Below are positions 8,931-17,829 of a stretch of 64,000 nucleotides of DNA, piece after piece. The translations under genes and the position numbers were made by a program. The notes beneath the pieces were generated by a model. That model saw nothing but the letters and a program-made list of their open reading frames with translations, was not told where the DNA came from and ran no database searches. Within the stretch, counting starts at the first letter, position 1, and each line of letters starts with the position of its first letter. Source of the stretch: Neoalteromonas flava (GTDB lineage: Bacteria > Pseudomonadota > Gammaproteobacteria > Enterobacterales > Alteromonadaceae); NCBI RefSeq assembly GCF_002807685.1, contig NZ_PEAX01000005.1:1-64000 (forward strand), read 5' to 3'.

Positions 8931-10145
8931 ATGTTGAAAAGGGTTTTGCCAGATTGGCCGCAATACAATGTGCTTACATCACTGACTCTACGTCGCTTGA
9001 GTGCGTTGGTGTGGGTAGGTACAAGCCTGTTATTGTGCCTGAACTCAGCGTATGGTCAGCCCGCGCCAAGCTGGCTTTCAGCGTATACCGCAGATGTGCA
9101 GTCGCGCGCAAGTACCCTCAATATTCCCGGTTACGCGCTGGTTTACTATCAACAAGGTGAACAACCTGTCATTGTAACTCAAGGTAAAACGCATCGACGT
9201 GGGCAAGCGATTGATAAAGACACGGTGTTCAGATTGGCATCGGTGTCTAAAACTTTCACTGGGGTGCTGATGGCTAAATTGGTCGAGCAAAAGCAGCTTA
9301 ACTGGAATACGCAATTAACCCAATTAGTGAGTCAACAGAATTTCAATACCCCTAATACAGCGTCTATCCAGCTTGAACACTTGCTGGGTCAATCCAGCGG
9401 TTTTATGCCCAATGCCTATGATAATTTAATTGAGGCTGATTACCCACTCAAGCGGGTATTAGGACAATTGGCTGACTTGGAGCCATTGTGCGCGCCCGGT
9501 GATTGTTATACCTATCAAAATGCATTGTTTGGTACTTTAGAACATTACTTCTCGAGTCAAAATACCTCCTATCATCGACAACTACAGACACACCTTTTCA
9601 CCCCGCTGGATATGCAAAATGCCAGTGCAGGAAAGGGGGCGTTAATGGGAGCGACGCGTTGGGCGCGCCCGCACATTGCGATTGCTAAGGATCGCTGGCG
9701 CGAGGGTGTCGTGGAAAATAATTATTATCGTTTTGCGCCTGCGGCAGGTGTTAACGCCAGTATTCAGGATTTGTTGATTTATCTACAAGCTATGTTGGCT
9801 GAATACCCAGATGTTGTGTCTGATAACATGATAACTGAAGTGGCAACACCGCGAGTCCGCACCACGCGTGAACTTTATCGACGTGGTTGGCGCGAACATC
9901 TCAAAGATGCACATTATGGCTTGGGTTGGCGGATCTATGATTTTGCCGGGCATCGCTTGGTCTATCATGGCGGGTGGGTGAAGGGGTATCGTGCCGATAT
10001 CAGTTTTTCCCCCGATACCGGCGCTGCCTACGCAATGTTAATGAATGCTGAAAGCAATCTGATTAATTACACCACGGCCGAGTTTTGGGCGGCCTACTTT
10101 AAACACTATAAGCAGCCCACGGTTGCGGCAACAACCTCGCCCTAA
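8931..10145 (+). CDS. Serine hydrolase, beta-lactamase class C / penicillin-binding-protein-like
   Basis: The 404-residue protein has the serine beta-lactamase/DD-peptidase fold. The catalytic SxxK is SVSK (residues 104-107), the YxN motif is YQN (195-197), and the third motif is YHGGWVKGY around residue 346, with HGG in place of KTG. An N-terminal hydrophobic stretch (LVWVGTSLLLCLNSAYGQ) is a likely signal peptide, which places the enzyme in the periplasm. Such proteins can be esterases, peptidases or lactamases; the substrate is not predictable here. It ends three bases before the end of convergent speA. Confidence 0.87.
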   Translation: MLKRVLPDWPQYNVLTSLTLRRLSALVWVGTSLLLCLNSAYGQPAPSWLSAYTADVQSRASTLNIPGYALVYYQQGEQPVIVTQGKTHRRGQAIDKDTVFRLASVSKTFTGVLMAKLVEQKQLNWNTQLTQLVSQQNFNTPNTASIQLEHLLGQSSGFMPNAYDNLIEADYPLKRVLGQLADLEPLCAPGDCYTYQNALFGTLEHYFSSQNTSYHRQLQTHLFTPLDMQNASAGKGALMGATRWARPHIAIAKDRWREGVVENNYYRFAPAAGVNASIQDLLIYLQAMLAEYPDVVSDNMITEVATPRVRTTRELYRRGWREHLKDAHYGLGWRIYDFAGHRLVYHGGWVKGYRADISFSPDTGAAYAMLMNAESNLINYTTAEFWAAYFKHYKQPTVAATTSP

Positions 10146-10148
10146 CTA

Positions 10149-12074
10149 CTAGCTGGTTTTTAAATAGGTATAACCAGCTAAGCAACTTTCATAAAAGTCA
10201 GTCCAGCGTACACCTTCGCGTGGTTTCATCCCGCCATTAGCGACATGCTTATCGATCAGCCGCTTAACGTCAGTAGCCATGGCTTGCGGGTTATATTGCA
10301 TCACACTGAGCACATCGTTGACGGATGAACCTTTGACCACTTCCTCAATGTAGAAATCTTGCGGATCATCGTCATAACTAAATATGTGAACTTCGTTTAG
10401 GCGTCCAAATAGATTATGCATATCACCCATCACATCCTGGTAGGCCCCAGTCAAAAATAATCCGACGTGATAGGGTTCGCCCTTCTTCAGTGGGTGCACG
10501 GGCAATACGTCAGCGATGCCACGCTCGATAGTGAACTGATCCAATTTACCGTCGCTGTCACAGGTAATGTCAACCAACGAGCAGTTCACGGTAGGCTCTT
10601 CGTCCATACGGGTCAGCGGAACAACCGGAAGCAGCTGGTCGATGGCCCAGGTATCTGCTGCGGACTGAAACACTGAGAAATTACACAGGTATTGTGAGGA
10701 GAGGTTGTAATCAAGCTCTTGTAACTCTTCTGGCACAAAATCAACGGAGCGGAAGCGGCGCTGCAACTCTTCCATGATCAGCCAATACAATGTCTCAATT
10801 TTACCCAATTCCTCTAATGAAACGACCCGCAACTTAAATGCATCGACGGCCTTTTCTTTATATTCAGAGGCATCGTTAAATACTTCTTGTAAATTGGGGT
10901 GGTTATCCAACGATTCATATAAGTCGCGGATGTTGCTGACCAATATATGCTCGCCTTCGACGCTGGTAGTATCGATTTGAGCACTGTTTGAGCGGATTTC
11001 GCCAACAATCTCGGTGATCACACAGCTGTGATGAGCCGTGATCGCGCGACCACTTTCACTAACCAATGTAGGGTGCGGAACGCCCTCAAGATCACAAACC
11101 TCTTTCATTCCGTAAACGACGTCAGCGACATATTCATGCATGGTATAGTTGCGTGAGGAGTCGTTGGTCGATTTACTGCCATCATAGTCAATACCAAGAC
11201 CGCCGCCAACATCGACATATTCTAAGGCAAACCCCATTTTATGCAGTTCAGCATAGATCCGGGCGCCTTCGCTGATGGCTTCTTTAACCGAACGGATATC
11301 GGTTAATTGACTACCGATATGGAAGTGAAGAAGTTTAAGGCAATGCCCTAATCCCTGCTCTTCTAGGTAGCGTGCAGTTTTAATGATTTCTGTGATGGTA
11401 AGGCCGAATTTGGCTCTGTCACCACCTGAGCCCTCCCACTTGCCGCGGCCTTTTACCGTCATTTTTGAGCGGACACCAATATTGGGTTCAATATCGAGTT
11501 CTTTGGCAATTTTTACCAGCAGCAAAAGCTCACTGTATTTTTCTACTACAACCATGACCTTGCGGCCTAGCTTAGTACCGAGCAAAGCAAGGCGCATAAA
11601 TTCTTCGTCTTTATAACCGTTTAATATCGTCAACGAATCTTGATTAGTGTTGTACGCTAAAACAGTAATAAGCTCTGCTTTTGAGCCAGCTTCGAGGCCA
11701 TAGTTGAAAGGGGTGCCAGCATCAACAATCTCTTCAACGACTTCGCGCATTTGATTAACTTTGACCGGGTACACACCATTGTACTGGCCTTGATAATTAG
11801 CCTCTGCAATGGTGCTGTTAAAGGCTTTATTTAATGCTTCAACTTGAGTCCGTAACACGTCATGAAAACGCACAACCACTGGGAATTGCACACCTTCCTG
11901 TTTAATTTCTTCGATAACGGCTTGGAAGTCGATGCGCATCTCTGGGTTTTCAGGATCAGGTGTTACTTGCACATTGCCATTTTCACCAATATGAAAGTAG
12001 CCACCACCCCAGCGAGATACGCCGTAGATACGTTCGGCGTCTTCAATAGACCATTTGCGTTTCGCGTTTGACAC
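10149..12074 (-). CDS. speA: Biosynthetic arginine decarboxylase
   Basis: SpeA decarboxylates arginine to agmatine, using PLP, as the entry to putrescine. The 641-residue product has the alanine-racemase-like PLP barrel (YPVKVNQMREVVEEI carries the PLP Lys) and the group IV decarboxylase C-terminal domain. The start is the GTG of VSNAKRKWSIEDAERIYG. AAAGGA lies six bases upstream, and this start avoids the overlap with the HTH gene that a longer open frame (to 12206) would create. Recognizable segments include LHFHIGSQL, YVDVGGGLGIDYDG and VSESGRAITAHHS. No terminator is seen between it and the convergent hydrolase gene. Confidence 0.95.
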   Translation of the reverse strand: MSNAKRKWSIEDAERIYGVSRWGGGYFHIGENGNVQVTPDPENPEMRIDFQAVIEEIKQEGVQFPVVVRFHDVLRTQVEALNKAFNSTIAEANYQGQYNGVYPVKVNQMREVVEEIVDAGTPFNYGLEAGSKAELITVLAYNTNQDSLTILNGYKDEEFMRLALLGTKLGRKVMVVVEKYSELLLLVKIAKELDIEPNIGVRSKMTVKGRGKWEGSGGDRAKFGLTITEIIKTARYLEEQGLGHCLKLLHFHIGSQLTDIRSVKEAISEGARIYAELHKMGFALEYVDVGGGLGIDYDGSKSTNDSSRNYTMHEYVADVVYGMKEVCDLEGVPHPTLVSESGRAITAHHSCVITEIVGEIRSNSAQIDTTSVEGEHILVSNIRDLYESLDNHPNLQEVFNDASEYKEKAVDAFKLRVVSLEELGKIETLYWLIMEELQRRFRSVDFVPEELQELDYNLSSQYLCNFSVFQSAADTWAIDQLLPVVPLTRMDEEPTVNCSLVDITCDSDGKLDQFTIERGIADVLPVHPLKKGEPYHVGLFLTGAYQDVMGDMHNLFGRLNEVHIFSYDDDPQDFYIEEVVKGSSVNDVLSVMQYNPQAMATDVKRLIDKHVANGGMKPREGVRWTDFYESCLAGYTYLKTS

Positions 12075-12129
12075 TCGAGTTCCTTTATTAATCCGCGCAG
12101 TGGATTCTAGCTGCGCATAAAAACCGTAA

Positions 12130-12345
12130 TTATAACGAGGAATCTGGCGTATACCAAAACACTTCGTCGATCTGCTTGGCAAATACCAAGGCAATCTTGA
12201 AAGCAACCTCTAACGATGGGGAATATCGCCCTTTTTCGATCGCCATGATCGTTTGACGCGTTACCCCTACAGCCTCAGCTAATTGCGACTGGGTCATCTC
12301 ATCAGCAAAAAATCGACATTCACGTACCTTGTTGTGCAAGGGCAT
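12130..12345 (-). CDS. Small Cro/CI-type HTH regulator (YozG-like)
   Basis: This 71-residue protein is essentially one helix-turn-helix (MTQSQLAEAVGVTRQTIMAIEKGRYSPSLEVAFKIALVF). It is similar in layout to the compact YozG/Cro-like regulators that sit beside small membrane proteins. The ATG lies two bases after the stop of the preceding membrane-protein gene, so the two form a unit. It probably represses its own operon, an inference from the general behaviour of such pairs. Confidence 0.85.
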   Translation of the reverse strand: MPLHNKVRECRFFADEMTQSQLAEAVGVTRQTIMAIEKGRYSPSLEVAFKIALVFAKQIDEVFWYTPDSSL

Positions 12346-12347
12346 TG

Positions 12348-12821
12348 CTAAACCCCCAAACGATATTCTTTAAGCATAAACCCAAAGCGAAACACTTCCG
12401 CCAATAATGCGCTGAAAAGCAATATGTTTACTTCAATAAAGGGTATGTTAAAACTACTTGAATATGTGGCTCGACCGAAATGTTCAACCCACAATAGATG
12501 ACCGATAGTCATAATGACTCCAGTAAATAAAATGGTGTACGCAACATTGGTTGCTTGCAAAGCAATTGCTCTATCGCGCTCATCGCCCTGCTGTTCAGTC
12601 TTTTTCGGATGAGCCATGGCCAACACTGCATGAAAAACTGATTCAACGATAATCACCGCAATTACTGCTGTCGTTATCATCTGTAATATCAATTCTTGTT
12701 TATCTACCAATGGTGCGCTGCTGGTGTGCAAACTATAAAGTCCAATGGCGTAGTCGCCCCAAATATAGACAACCACAGCTAAGGATATCCACGCGCTTTT
12801 TTCTGAAAATGACATGTTCAT
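12348..12821 (-). CDS. Small four-helix membrane protein paired with an HTH regulator
   Basis: The 157-residue product has about four TM helices (near residues 10-30, 45-68, 90-112 and 127-150). A charged loop, MAHPKKTEQQGDERDRAI, separates helices 2 and 3. GDERD-type loops are seen in DUF2178-like membrane proteins that accompany YozG-like regulators, but the family assignment is tentative. The start ATG has AGGG seven bases upstream. The downstream HTH gene begins two bases after its stop. Function is unknown. Confidence 0.75.
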   Translation of the reverse strand: MNMSFSEKSAWISLAVVVYIWGDYAIGLYSLHTSSAPLVDKQELILQMITTAVIAVIIVESVFHAVLAMAHPKKTEQQGDERDRAIALQATNVAYTILFTGVIMTIGHLLWVEHFGRATYSSSFNIPFIEVNILLFSALLAEVFRFGFMLKEYRLGV

Positions 12822-13031
12822 AACGATCCCTAAAAAGCTTAGTTGACGCAGATTGTTTGTTTTTTCTAACTACATGTCAATAATATTTAACATTGTGTTA
12901 CACTTTGTATTCATTAAGTACGAAAATTCACTTACTACGCGATTAGCTGCGCGCATTTGCTATAAACATCATTGCACCGTGGTCATACTGCCGTTATGGT
13001 TGGATAACTTTCTTTAATTCAGTGAGTTAGT

Positions 13032-15896
13032 ATGCAACGTATAATTGTTTGTTTAATCGCATTTTGGGTAGTGTTGATTGTTAGCGCACCCACAGCGAAT
13101 GCTTCTCTATTAATGAAGCCTGCCCCCAACCCTGCTCTCAACTATGCGGGAAAAATTCTCGAAGGGGATTATCGACAGGACATCACTCACCCTGATGAGG
13201 TTTTAGGCTTTGCGGTGGGACAACGGGTAGCAACACCCGATCAGATCATGCAAGCAATCGATATATGGGCTAAGCAGTCTGATCGCTTGCGCGTCATTGA
13301 ATACGCGCGCAGTCATGAGGGACGTCCATTGTATGCGGTCCTTATCTCCTCACCAAAGTTGCTAGCACAGGAAACAGACATCTTACAAAAAGTAGATGCG
13401 CTGGCAGATCCACGAAAGACCTCCGATACCGAGGCTGAAAAACTGATCCGTGAATTACCAGCAATAGCATGGATGGCATATTCCATTCACGGTAATGAAA
13501 CTTCGGGAGCAGATGCTGCACTAGCCGCCATCTATCACCTTATTGCAGCCCAAGATCAAGCCACCGCAGATATGCTTGAGGACATGGTTGTAGTCATCGA
13601 CCCTATTATGAACCCTGATGGTCGAGCCCGATTTGCTAAGTCGCTTGAGCAATATCGTGGGACTGCACCAAACATCGATGATCAGTCGTTGTTGCATCAG
13701 GGAGATTGGCCTTACGGTAGAACCAATCATTACTTTTTTGATTTGAACCGCGACTTCTTCTATTTAACTCAACCTGAAACGCAAGGTCGAGTAAAGCTAA
13801 TCAATCGTTGGCGTCCACAATTAATGATCGACGGGCATGAAATGGGCGCACAGGATACCTATCTAATGGGCCCGCCAAGACAACCTTTAAATACTAATAT
13901 TAGCGCTAGCTTGCAAGAATGGGCGAAGGTATTTGCCCGTGATCAAGGCGCAGCGTTTGATCAGCGGAGCTGGCGTTACTATACCGGTGAATGGTTTGAA
14001 AACTGGTATCCAGGCTATTCAAATTACGCAGAATACCGCGGTAGCATGCATATCTTATACGAACAGTCGCGAATGGCTGAGGATGGGGTAAAGCGACCAG
14101 AAGGTACGGTGCAAACCTACATGGAGTCAGTACACCATCAATTTGTGAGTACGATCGTGAATTTACAAACCCTCGCGCAGCATTCAGACGCTATGTATGC
14201 AGACTACTGGCAGGCACGCAAAGAGAATGTTGCCAAGAAGGGTCCATACGCTAACAAGACTTACATTATCCAAGCGACTGACAACCAGAGTCGGTTAAGC
14301 GCATTTGTTGACAAGTTACAGGCGCAAGATATCGAAGTATACGTGGCAACGAAATTGTTTACGGCAGAAGATGCTGTTGATCAGCTCGGTCAGGTCAATG
14401 ACGTCGAGATCCAAAAGGGCAGCCTGATCATTCGCAATCGTCAGCCTGAAGCTCGCTTATTGGCTGCGATCATGGAGTTTGACGCGCAAGTAAGTGCGGA
14501 AGTATTGCGCGAGGAGCGGCAAAAATTGCTGCGCAGTGGTCAGTCGATCATGTATGACACCACTGCCTGGAATTTAAGCATGATGTATGGGCTTGAGGCA
14601 TATGAGGTGCCTGAGCATATTGATGGCAATATTGTGCAATATACTGCGCCGGGCATTACCCATAGTCTCGCTGATAATGCTATCGCTTGGTCAGTCAATG
14701 GCGCCGATGATAACGCCCTGGGTTTTGCTGCGCAGTTGATGGAGCAGGGAATTCAGGTTCGCGTTGCTGATAAACAAACAACGTTTAATCAACGCAGTAT
14801 TGCGCGTGGCTCGGTGTTTGTAACGCGTATGGATAATTTAACCCAAACCGATCTCGAAGCTACATTACTCTCTATGGCAGATAAGTTTTCCTTGGGGTTA
14901 AGCGCGCATACCAGCGGTTTTGGCGAGGGTGATTTGCCTGACTGGGGAGGTCGCCACTTTAAACTGTTGCAGCAGCCGAGAATTGGTTTACTAAGCCACG
15001 GTAATGTGAGCAGCTATGATGTAGGTGCTACTTGGTGGGGAATAGACAGCTACTTAGGCCTGAGTCATAGTCAGGTTAACATTAATATGCTCACGCGCAT
15101 CGATTTGCGCCGTTATAACGTTTTGATCCTGCCGGTCACGTTTGGCAAATTGGAAGACAGTCATATTAGTGCTTTGAATGAGTGGATTAAACAAGGCGGT
15201 ACACTGATTGCGCATGGCGCAAGTGCAGGAAAATTAGCTAAGAATGAGGGGGCTAGTCGGGTACGTCAGATCCACGAAACCTTTGATAAAGCCAGTGAGT
15301 ACAATATTGCTTTGCAACGGGAGTGGTTAGCCAGTTACGGCGATATCGATCTATCAGCCACACAATCACATACGTTACCTGCGGATGTCAGCTATCCGTG
15401 GACGGGAGCAGAAAAATCCCCTAGCAAAGACTTACTCAAACAGCATGATGATTGGCAGAAGCTCTTTATGCCTCGCGGCGCAATGGTCGCCGGACGCACT
15501 GACCAAGAGCATTGGCTAACCTTTGGTGTCAACTCGGTATTGCCTTTGCTGTACGGCAGACAACCTGTTCTTATGGCCGCTGATGGCGTCGACAGCGTGG
15601 TGCGGGTCGGAGTTTACGTTGATGCTAAGACTAGCGAAGAGTCGCTTACCAGCTGGTATACCCAACCGAATGATACAACAACGGTTGTACGCATGAGCGG
15701 TTTGCTATGGCCCGAAGCAGCGCAGCGTATTGCACACTCGGCCTATGTTACGCGTGAGAAAGCGGGTAAAGGGCAGGTTATTTTGTTTTCAGGACAACCT
15801 AATTTCCGCGGTGCAACGCGCGGCGTGAATCGTATCTTATTGAATGCTATCGTTTTTGGTCCGGGATTTGGAACAAGCCCTTACGTTGAATTATAA
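13032..15896 (+). CDS. Secreted M14-family zinc carboxypeptidase-like protein
   Basis: The 954-residue protein starts with a clear signal peptide (MQRIIVCLIAFWVVLIVSA, cleavage near ANA). An M14 peptidase domain occupies roughly residues 60-370. The zinc motif HxxE is IHGNE (H153, E156) and the distal zinc His is in IDGHEMG (H269). PIMNPDGRARF and FDLNRDFF are also typical of the large gammaproteobacterial M14 family. The long C-terminal part (about 420-954) includes a glutamine-amidotransferase-like segment (NVLILPVTFGKL, WIKQGGTLIAHGASAGKL) and ends with VILFSGQPNFRGATRG. It probably degrades peptides in the periplasm or outside the cell. A good terminator follows. Confidence 0.9.
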   Translation: MQRIIVCLIAFWVVLIVSAPTANASLLMKPAPNPALNYAGKILEGDYRQDITHPDEVLGFAVGQRVATPDQIMQAIDIWAKQSDRLRVIEYARSHEGRPLYAVLISSPKLLAQETDILQKVDALADPRKTSDTEAEKLIRELPAIAWMAYSIHGNETSGADAALAAIYHLIAAQDQATADMLEDMVVVIDPIMNPDGRARFAKSLEQYRGTAPNIDDQSLLHQGDWPYGRTNHYFFDLNRDFFYLTQPETQGRVKLINRWRPQLMIDGHEMGAQDTYLMGPPRQPLNTNISASLQEWAKVFARDQGAAFDQRSWRYYTGEWFENWYPGYSNYAEYRGSMHILYEQSRMAEDGVKRPEGTVQTYMESVHHQFVSTIVNLQTLAQHSDAMYADYWQARKENVAKKGPYANKTYIIQATDNQSRLSAFVDKLQAQDIEVYVATKLFTAEDAVDQLGQVNDVEIQKGSLIIRNRQPEARLLAAIMEFDAQVSAEVLREERQKLLRSGQSIMYDTTAWNLSMMYGLEAYEVPEHIDGNIVQYTAPGITHSLADNAIAWSVNGADDNALGFAAQLMEQGIQVRVADKQTTFNQRSIARGSVFVTRMDNLTQTDLEATLLSMADKFSLGLSAHTSGFGEGDLPDWGGRHFKLLQQPRIGLLSHGNVSSYDVGATWWGIDSYLGLSHSQVNINMLTRIDLRRYNVLILPVTFGKLEDSHISALNEWIKQGGTLIAHGASAGKLAKNEGASRVRQIHETFDKASEYNIALQREWLASYGDIDLSATQSHTLPADVSYPWTGAEKSPSKDLLKQHDDWQKLFMPRGAMVAGRTDQEHWLTFGVNSVLPLLYGRQPVLMAADGVDSVVRVGVYVDAKTSEESLTSWYTQPNDTTTVVRMSGLLWPEAAQRIAHSAYVTREKAGKGQVILFSGQPNFRGATRGVNRILLNAIVFGPGFGTSPYVEL

Positions 15897-15966
15897 CGTT
15901 TAATTTTGGGAGACTTATCCTGATACAGAATTAAATAGCTATTTTTATATGTTTTGTTGTCGACAG

Positions 15967-15993
15967 AAGGGCCTGAAAAAGGCCCTTTTTTTA
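15967..15993 (+). terminator. Terminator downstream of the M14 peptidase gene
   Basis: AAGGGCCT (67-74) and AGGCCCTT (80-87) form an 8-bp stem around a GAAAA loop, running into a T tract. It ends the peptidase transcript 70 bases after the stop codon. Confidence 0.9.
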
Positions 15994-16274
15994 TGCAAAA
16001 AGCATTATTTTCACGCTTTATTAAAAATAGTTTTGTCGTGATGATCGCCCGCATTACGACAGGTTGAGTCATTTCTATACTTAAAATATATTCATATAAA
16101 ACAGTAACCTAAGTTTATTTTCAGGAGGGTTTTTAGCGCCAAATTTAGTTGGTTAAAATTTAACCGGTATTAAAAAGTATACCTATGTATAAGCCTGTTT
16201 ATTTTGTGAACAGTAGGCTTAGTGTTTAATGCGCTCGTTTTCAAACATTACCAAACAATTTAGAGGAAAATATC
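15994..16274 (+). promoter_or_regulatory. AT-rich leader and promoter region with clustered inverted repeats
   Basis: No gene is seen in this segment upstream of the DUF3718 gene. It contains three dyads in a row: GGTTAAA-A-TTTAACC (16151-16165), GGTAT/ATACC arms (16166-16183), and an imperfect hairpin (TAAGCC plus TGTT pairing with AACA and GGCTTA, 16190-16221). A CAGGAGGG ribosome-binding-like string near 16122 is not followed by an open frame. Tandem operators or a structured leader are possible; no regulator can be named. Confidence 0.4.
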
Positions 16275-16667
16275 ATGTTGAAAAGTGTAATTTCTGTAGC
16301 AATAGTAGCAGCATCTTTAGGTTTCACTAACACTGCATCTGCAAGCGTTGAAAATGAGTTACAAAACATCTGCACAATTGTACAAGCGGATGACAAAGGC
16401 CAGCTACGCAAGAAAATGTCTAGCGTTGAAAAGAACTTCAGCTTGAAGCTGCAAGATTACTACAACGGTATCTCATGTGGTGGTAACAGCTTGATCCGCA
16501 CTGCGTTTTTATCAGGTGCAGTAGAATCAGGTTCGCTACTTGTGAAAAAAATGCCGAAGAGCCAATTGAATGCACCAGAGGCTGATGGTTTAACCTTGCG
16601 CGCTTGGGTGTCAGAAAATGGTCTTATGGACTCTCCTATCGCTAGCGTACTAAACGAGCGTATCTAA
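16275..16667 (+). CDS. Secreted DUF3718-like small protein
   Basis: The 130-residue protein has a short signal peptide ending at ASA near residue 24. Its mature part has two Cys (NICTIVQADDKGQLRKKM and YYNGISCGGNSLIRTAF) and matches the style of DUF3718, a family of small periplasmic proteins of Vibrio, Shewanella and Alteromonas. Its function is unknown. GAGGAAAA precedes the ATG. It has its own leader and its own terminator, so it is monocistronic. Confidence 0.8.
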   Translation: MLKSVISVAIVAASLGFTNTASASVENELQNICTIVQADDKGQLRKKMSSVEKNFSLKLQDYYNGISCGGNSLIRTAFLSGAVESGSLLVKKMPKSQLNAPEADGLTLRAWVSENGLMDSPIASVLNERI

Positions 16668-16697
16668 GCTGATAGTCGCAACATAATCTGTAATAAG

Positions 16698-16722
16698 AGC
16701 CCGCTTTATGCGGGCTTTTTTA
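16698..16722 (+). terminator. Terminator of the DUF3718-like gene
   Basis: AGCCCGC, TTTAT loop, GCGGGCT, then a T run. The 7-bp stem starts 31 bases after the stop. Confidence 0.92.
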
Positions 16723-16739
16723 TTACGGTTTCCGGAAGG

Positions 16740-17219
16740 TTAAATTTGGTAGTGCAGAGAATAAAAGTGTTGCCCTTCGCGGATATCAATTTCCATGTAA
16801 CCGGAAATACCGGTTAACTCCCCAGTACCTGAATCAGCAATAATGGTTATCGACAAGTGTTGTTCACCGGCAGCCATCGAACCTGAGTGCTGCATTACAA
16901 AAGTACCTTTTTGCCCATTTAGCTCACCATCAATGGTTTCTATTGCAACATATCCGGCAGAACCTTCGACGTGTGTGCGGTGGCTTAACATTTGGCCAGT
17001 CCCGCTGGCAGAGAAGTCGCCGGTATAACTCTTATCGATAAGCAATCGACCTGCATTATTGGTTAGATCTTTTTGTGGTTGAAGCTGGACGTTGAATTGT
17101 CCTTTCGCTGTTTGCATAGGTGAGCCTTTTTCGTAAGTGGCGGCGTCGATATTTTGCGTTAATCCAAATAATCCAATAATTAACAGGGTCGCCAAACATT
17201 TCGCTAGAGAACGTCGCAT
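16740..17219 (-). CDS. Secreted DUF3224-domain protein
   Basis: The 159-residue product has a signal peptide (LATLLIIGLFGLTQNIDA) followed by a small beta-barrel domain of the DUF3224 type. Diagnostic strings are YVAIETIDGELNGQKGTFVM, QHSG and DSGTGELTGISGYMEIDI. DUF3224 proteins are related in fold to allene-oxide-cyclase barrels, and no reaction is known. The gene is divergent from the MerR-type regulator, whose operator lies in the shared upstream region, so it could also respond to that regulator. That is only a positional inference. Confidence 0.82.
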   Translation of the reverse strand: MRRSLAKCLATLLIIGLFGLTQNIDAATYEKGSPMQTAKGQFNVQLQPQKDLTNNAGRLLIDKSYTGDFSASGTGQMLSHRTHVEGSAGYVAIETIDGELNGQKGTFVMQHSGSMAAGEQHLSITIIADSGTGELTGISGYMEIDIREGQHFYSLHYQI

Positions 17220-17287
17220 TTATTGCACCGGTTTCAAATTGATAAAACAACTGTATAAATAAACAGCTTTATTTGCAATATTTTTGT

Positions 17288-17319
17288 TTGACCTTAGAGT
17301 ATGCTCTAAGGTCTATAAT
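17288..17319 (+). promoter_or_regulatory. MerR-type promoter/operator with 20-bp spacer
   Basis: The -35 box is TTGACC (17288-17293) and the -10 box is TATAAT (17314-17319), separated by 20 bp instead of 17. A perfect 9-bp dyad, ACCTTAGAG-TATG-CTCTAAGGT (17291-17312), fills the spacer. The over-long spacer with a central dyad is the hallmark of promoters activated by MerR/ZntR/CueR-type proteins through DNA distortion. It points at the regulator-permease operon immediately downstream, so regulation is probably autogenous. Confidence 0.92.
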
Positions 17320-17400
17320 CAACTAGCAAACTAGTAGCGTTATAATATTTATAGATAGGCCGCTGGTTTGGAATAAACAGTGATTGATATTGAGCAGATT

Positions 17401-17829
17401 ATGAAGATCAGTGAATTGGCAGCAAAGAGTGGATTAACCGCTCACACATTGCGGTATTATGACAAGCGCGCCTTGTTACAGCCGCGAAAATCGAGCGAAA
17501 ACAACTATCGCGATTACACCGAGGACGACCTTGCGACGGCATTATTTATTCGTCGTTGCAAAGAGAGTGGCTTTAGTTTGGAAGACACCGCAGATCTACT
17601 GACCATTAAAGATGCGAAAGACAGTCATGTGTGTGCAGAAGCAAAAGCCATTACATTAGCCAAATTGACTGAACTTGAAGAGAAGATTGCGCAATTACAG
17701 CGTATGGCAAATACCTTAAACACCCTGGCAAATAAGTGCTGTGGAGGTGCGGAAAGCGCAGAATTTTGTTCTATTATCCGTCAATTAGAGGCAACCCCTG
17801 GATCTGGAGACGCGCATGCTTGTCGTTGA
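17401..17829 (+). CDS. MerR-family metal-responsive regulator, ZntR-like
   Basis: The 142-residue protein starts MKISELAAKSGLTAHTLRYY, the usual MerR winged-helix opening. A GTG seven codons upstream (17380) is also open. A dimerization coiled coil follows. The metal-loop Cys of ZntR are present: one in SHVCAEAK, a CC pair in NKCCGG, and one in AEFCSIIRQLE. The ZntR loop His is replaced by Glu, and a further GDAHAC tail adds His and Cys. This pattern suggests Zn(II) or another soft divalent ion such as Pb, Cd or Cu. A textbook MerR operator lies upstream, and the gene overlaps the efflux permease by 14 bases. Confidence 0.92.
   Translation: MKISELAAKSGLTAHTLRYYDKRALLQPRKSSENNYRDYTEDDLATALFIRRCKESGFSLEDTADLLTIKDAKDSHVCAEAKAITLAKLTELEEKIAQLQRMANTLNTLANKCCGGAESAEFCSIIRQLEATPGSGDAHACR

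Noticed and set aside
8801-9160. 119-codon plus-strand frame at the start of the serine hydrolase gene
   Set aside because: It overlaps the hydrolase start in another frame, has no recognizable domain, and covers the inverted-repeat region.
12075-12206. Longer speA start giving 685 residues
   Set aside because: It would overlap the HTH gene, adds a non-conserved sequence, and lacks a ribosome-binding site, whereas the GTG at 12074 has AAAGGA at ideal spacing.
16115-16145. Possible small gene after the CAGGAGGG string near 16122
   Set aside because: No start codon with an open frame of useful length follows at proper distance.
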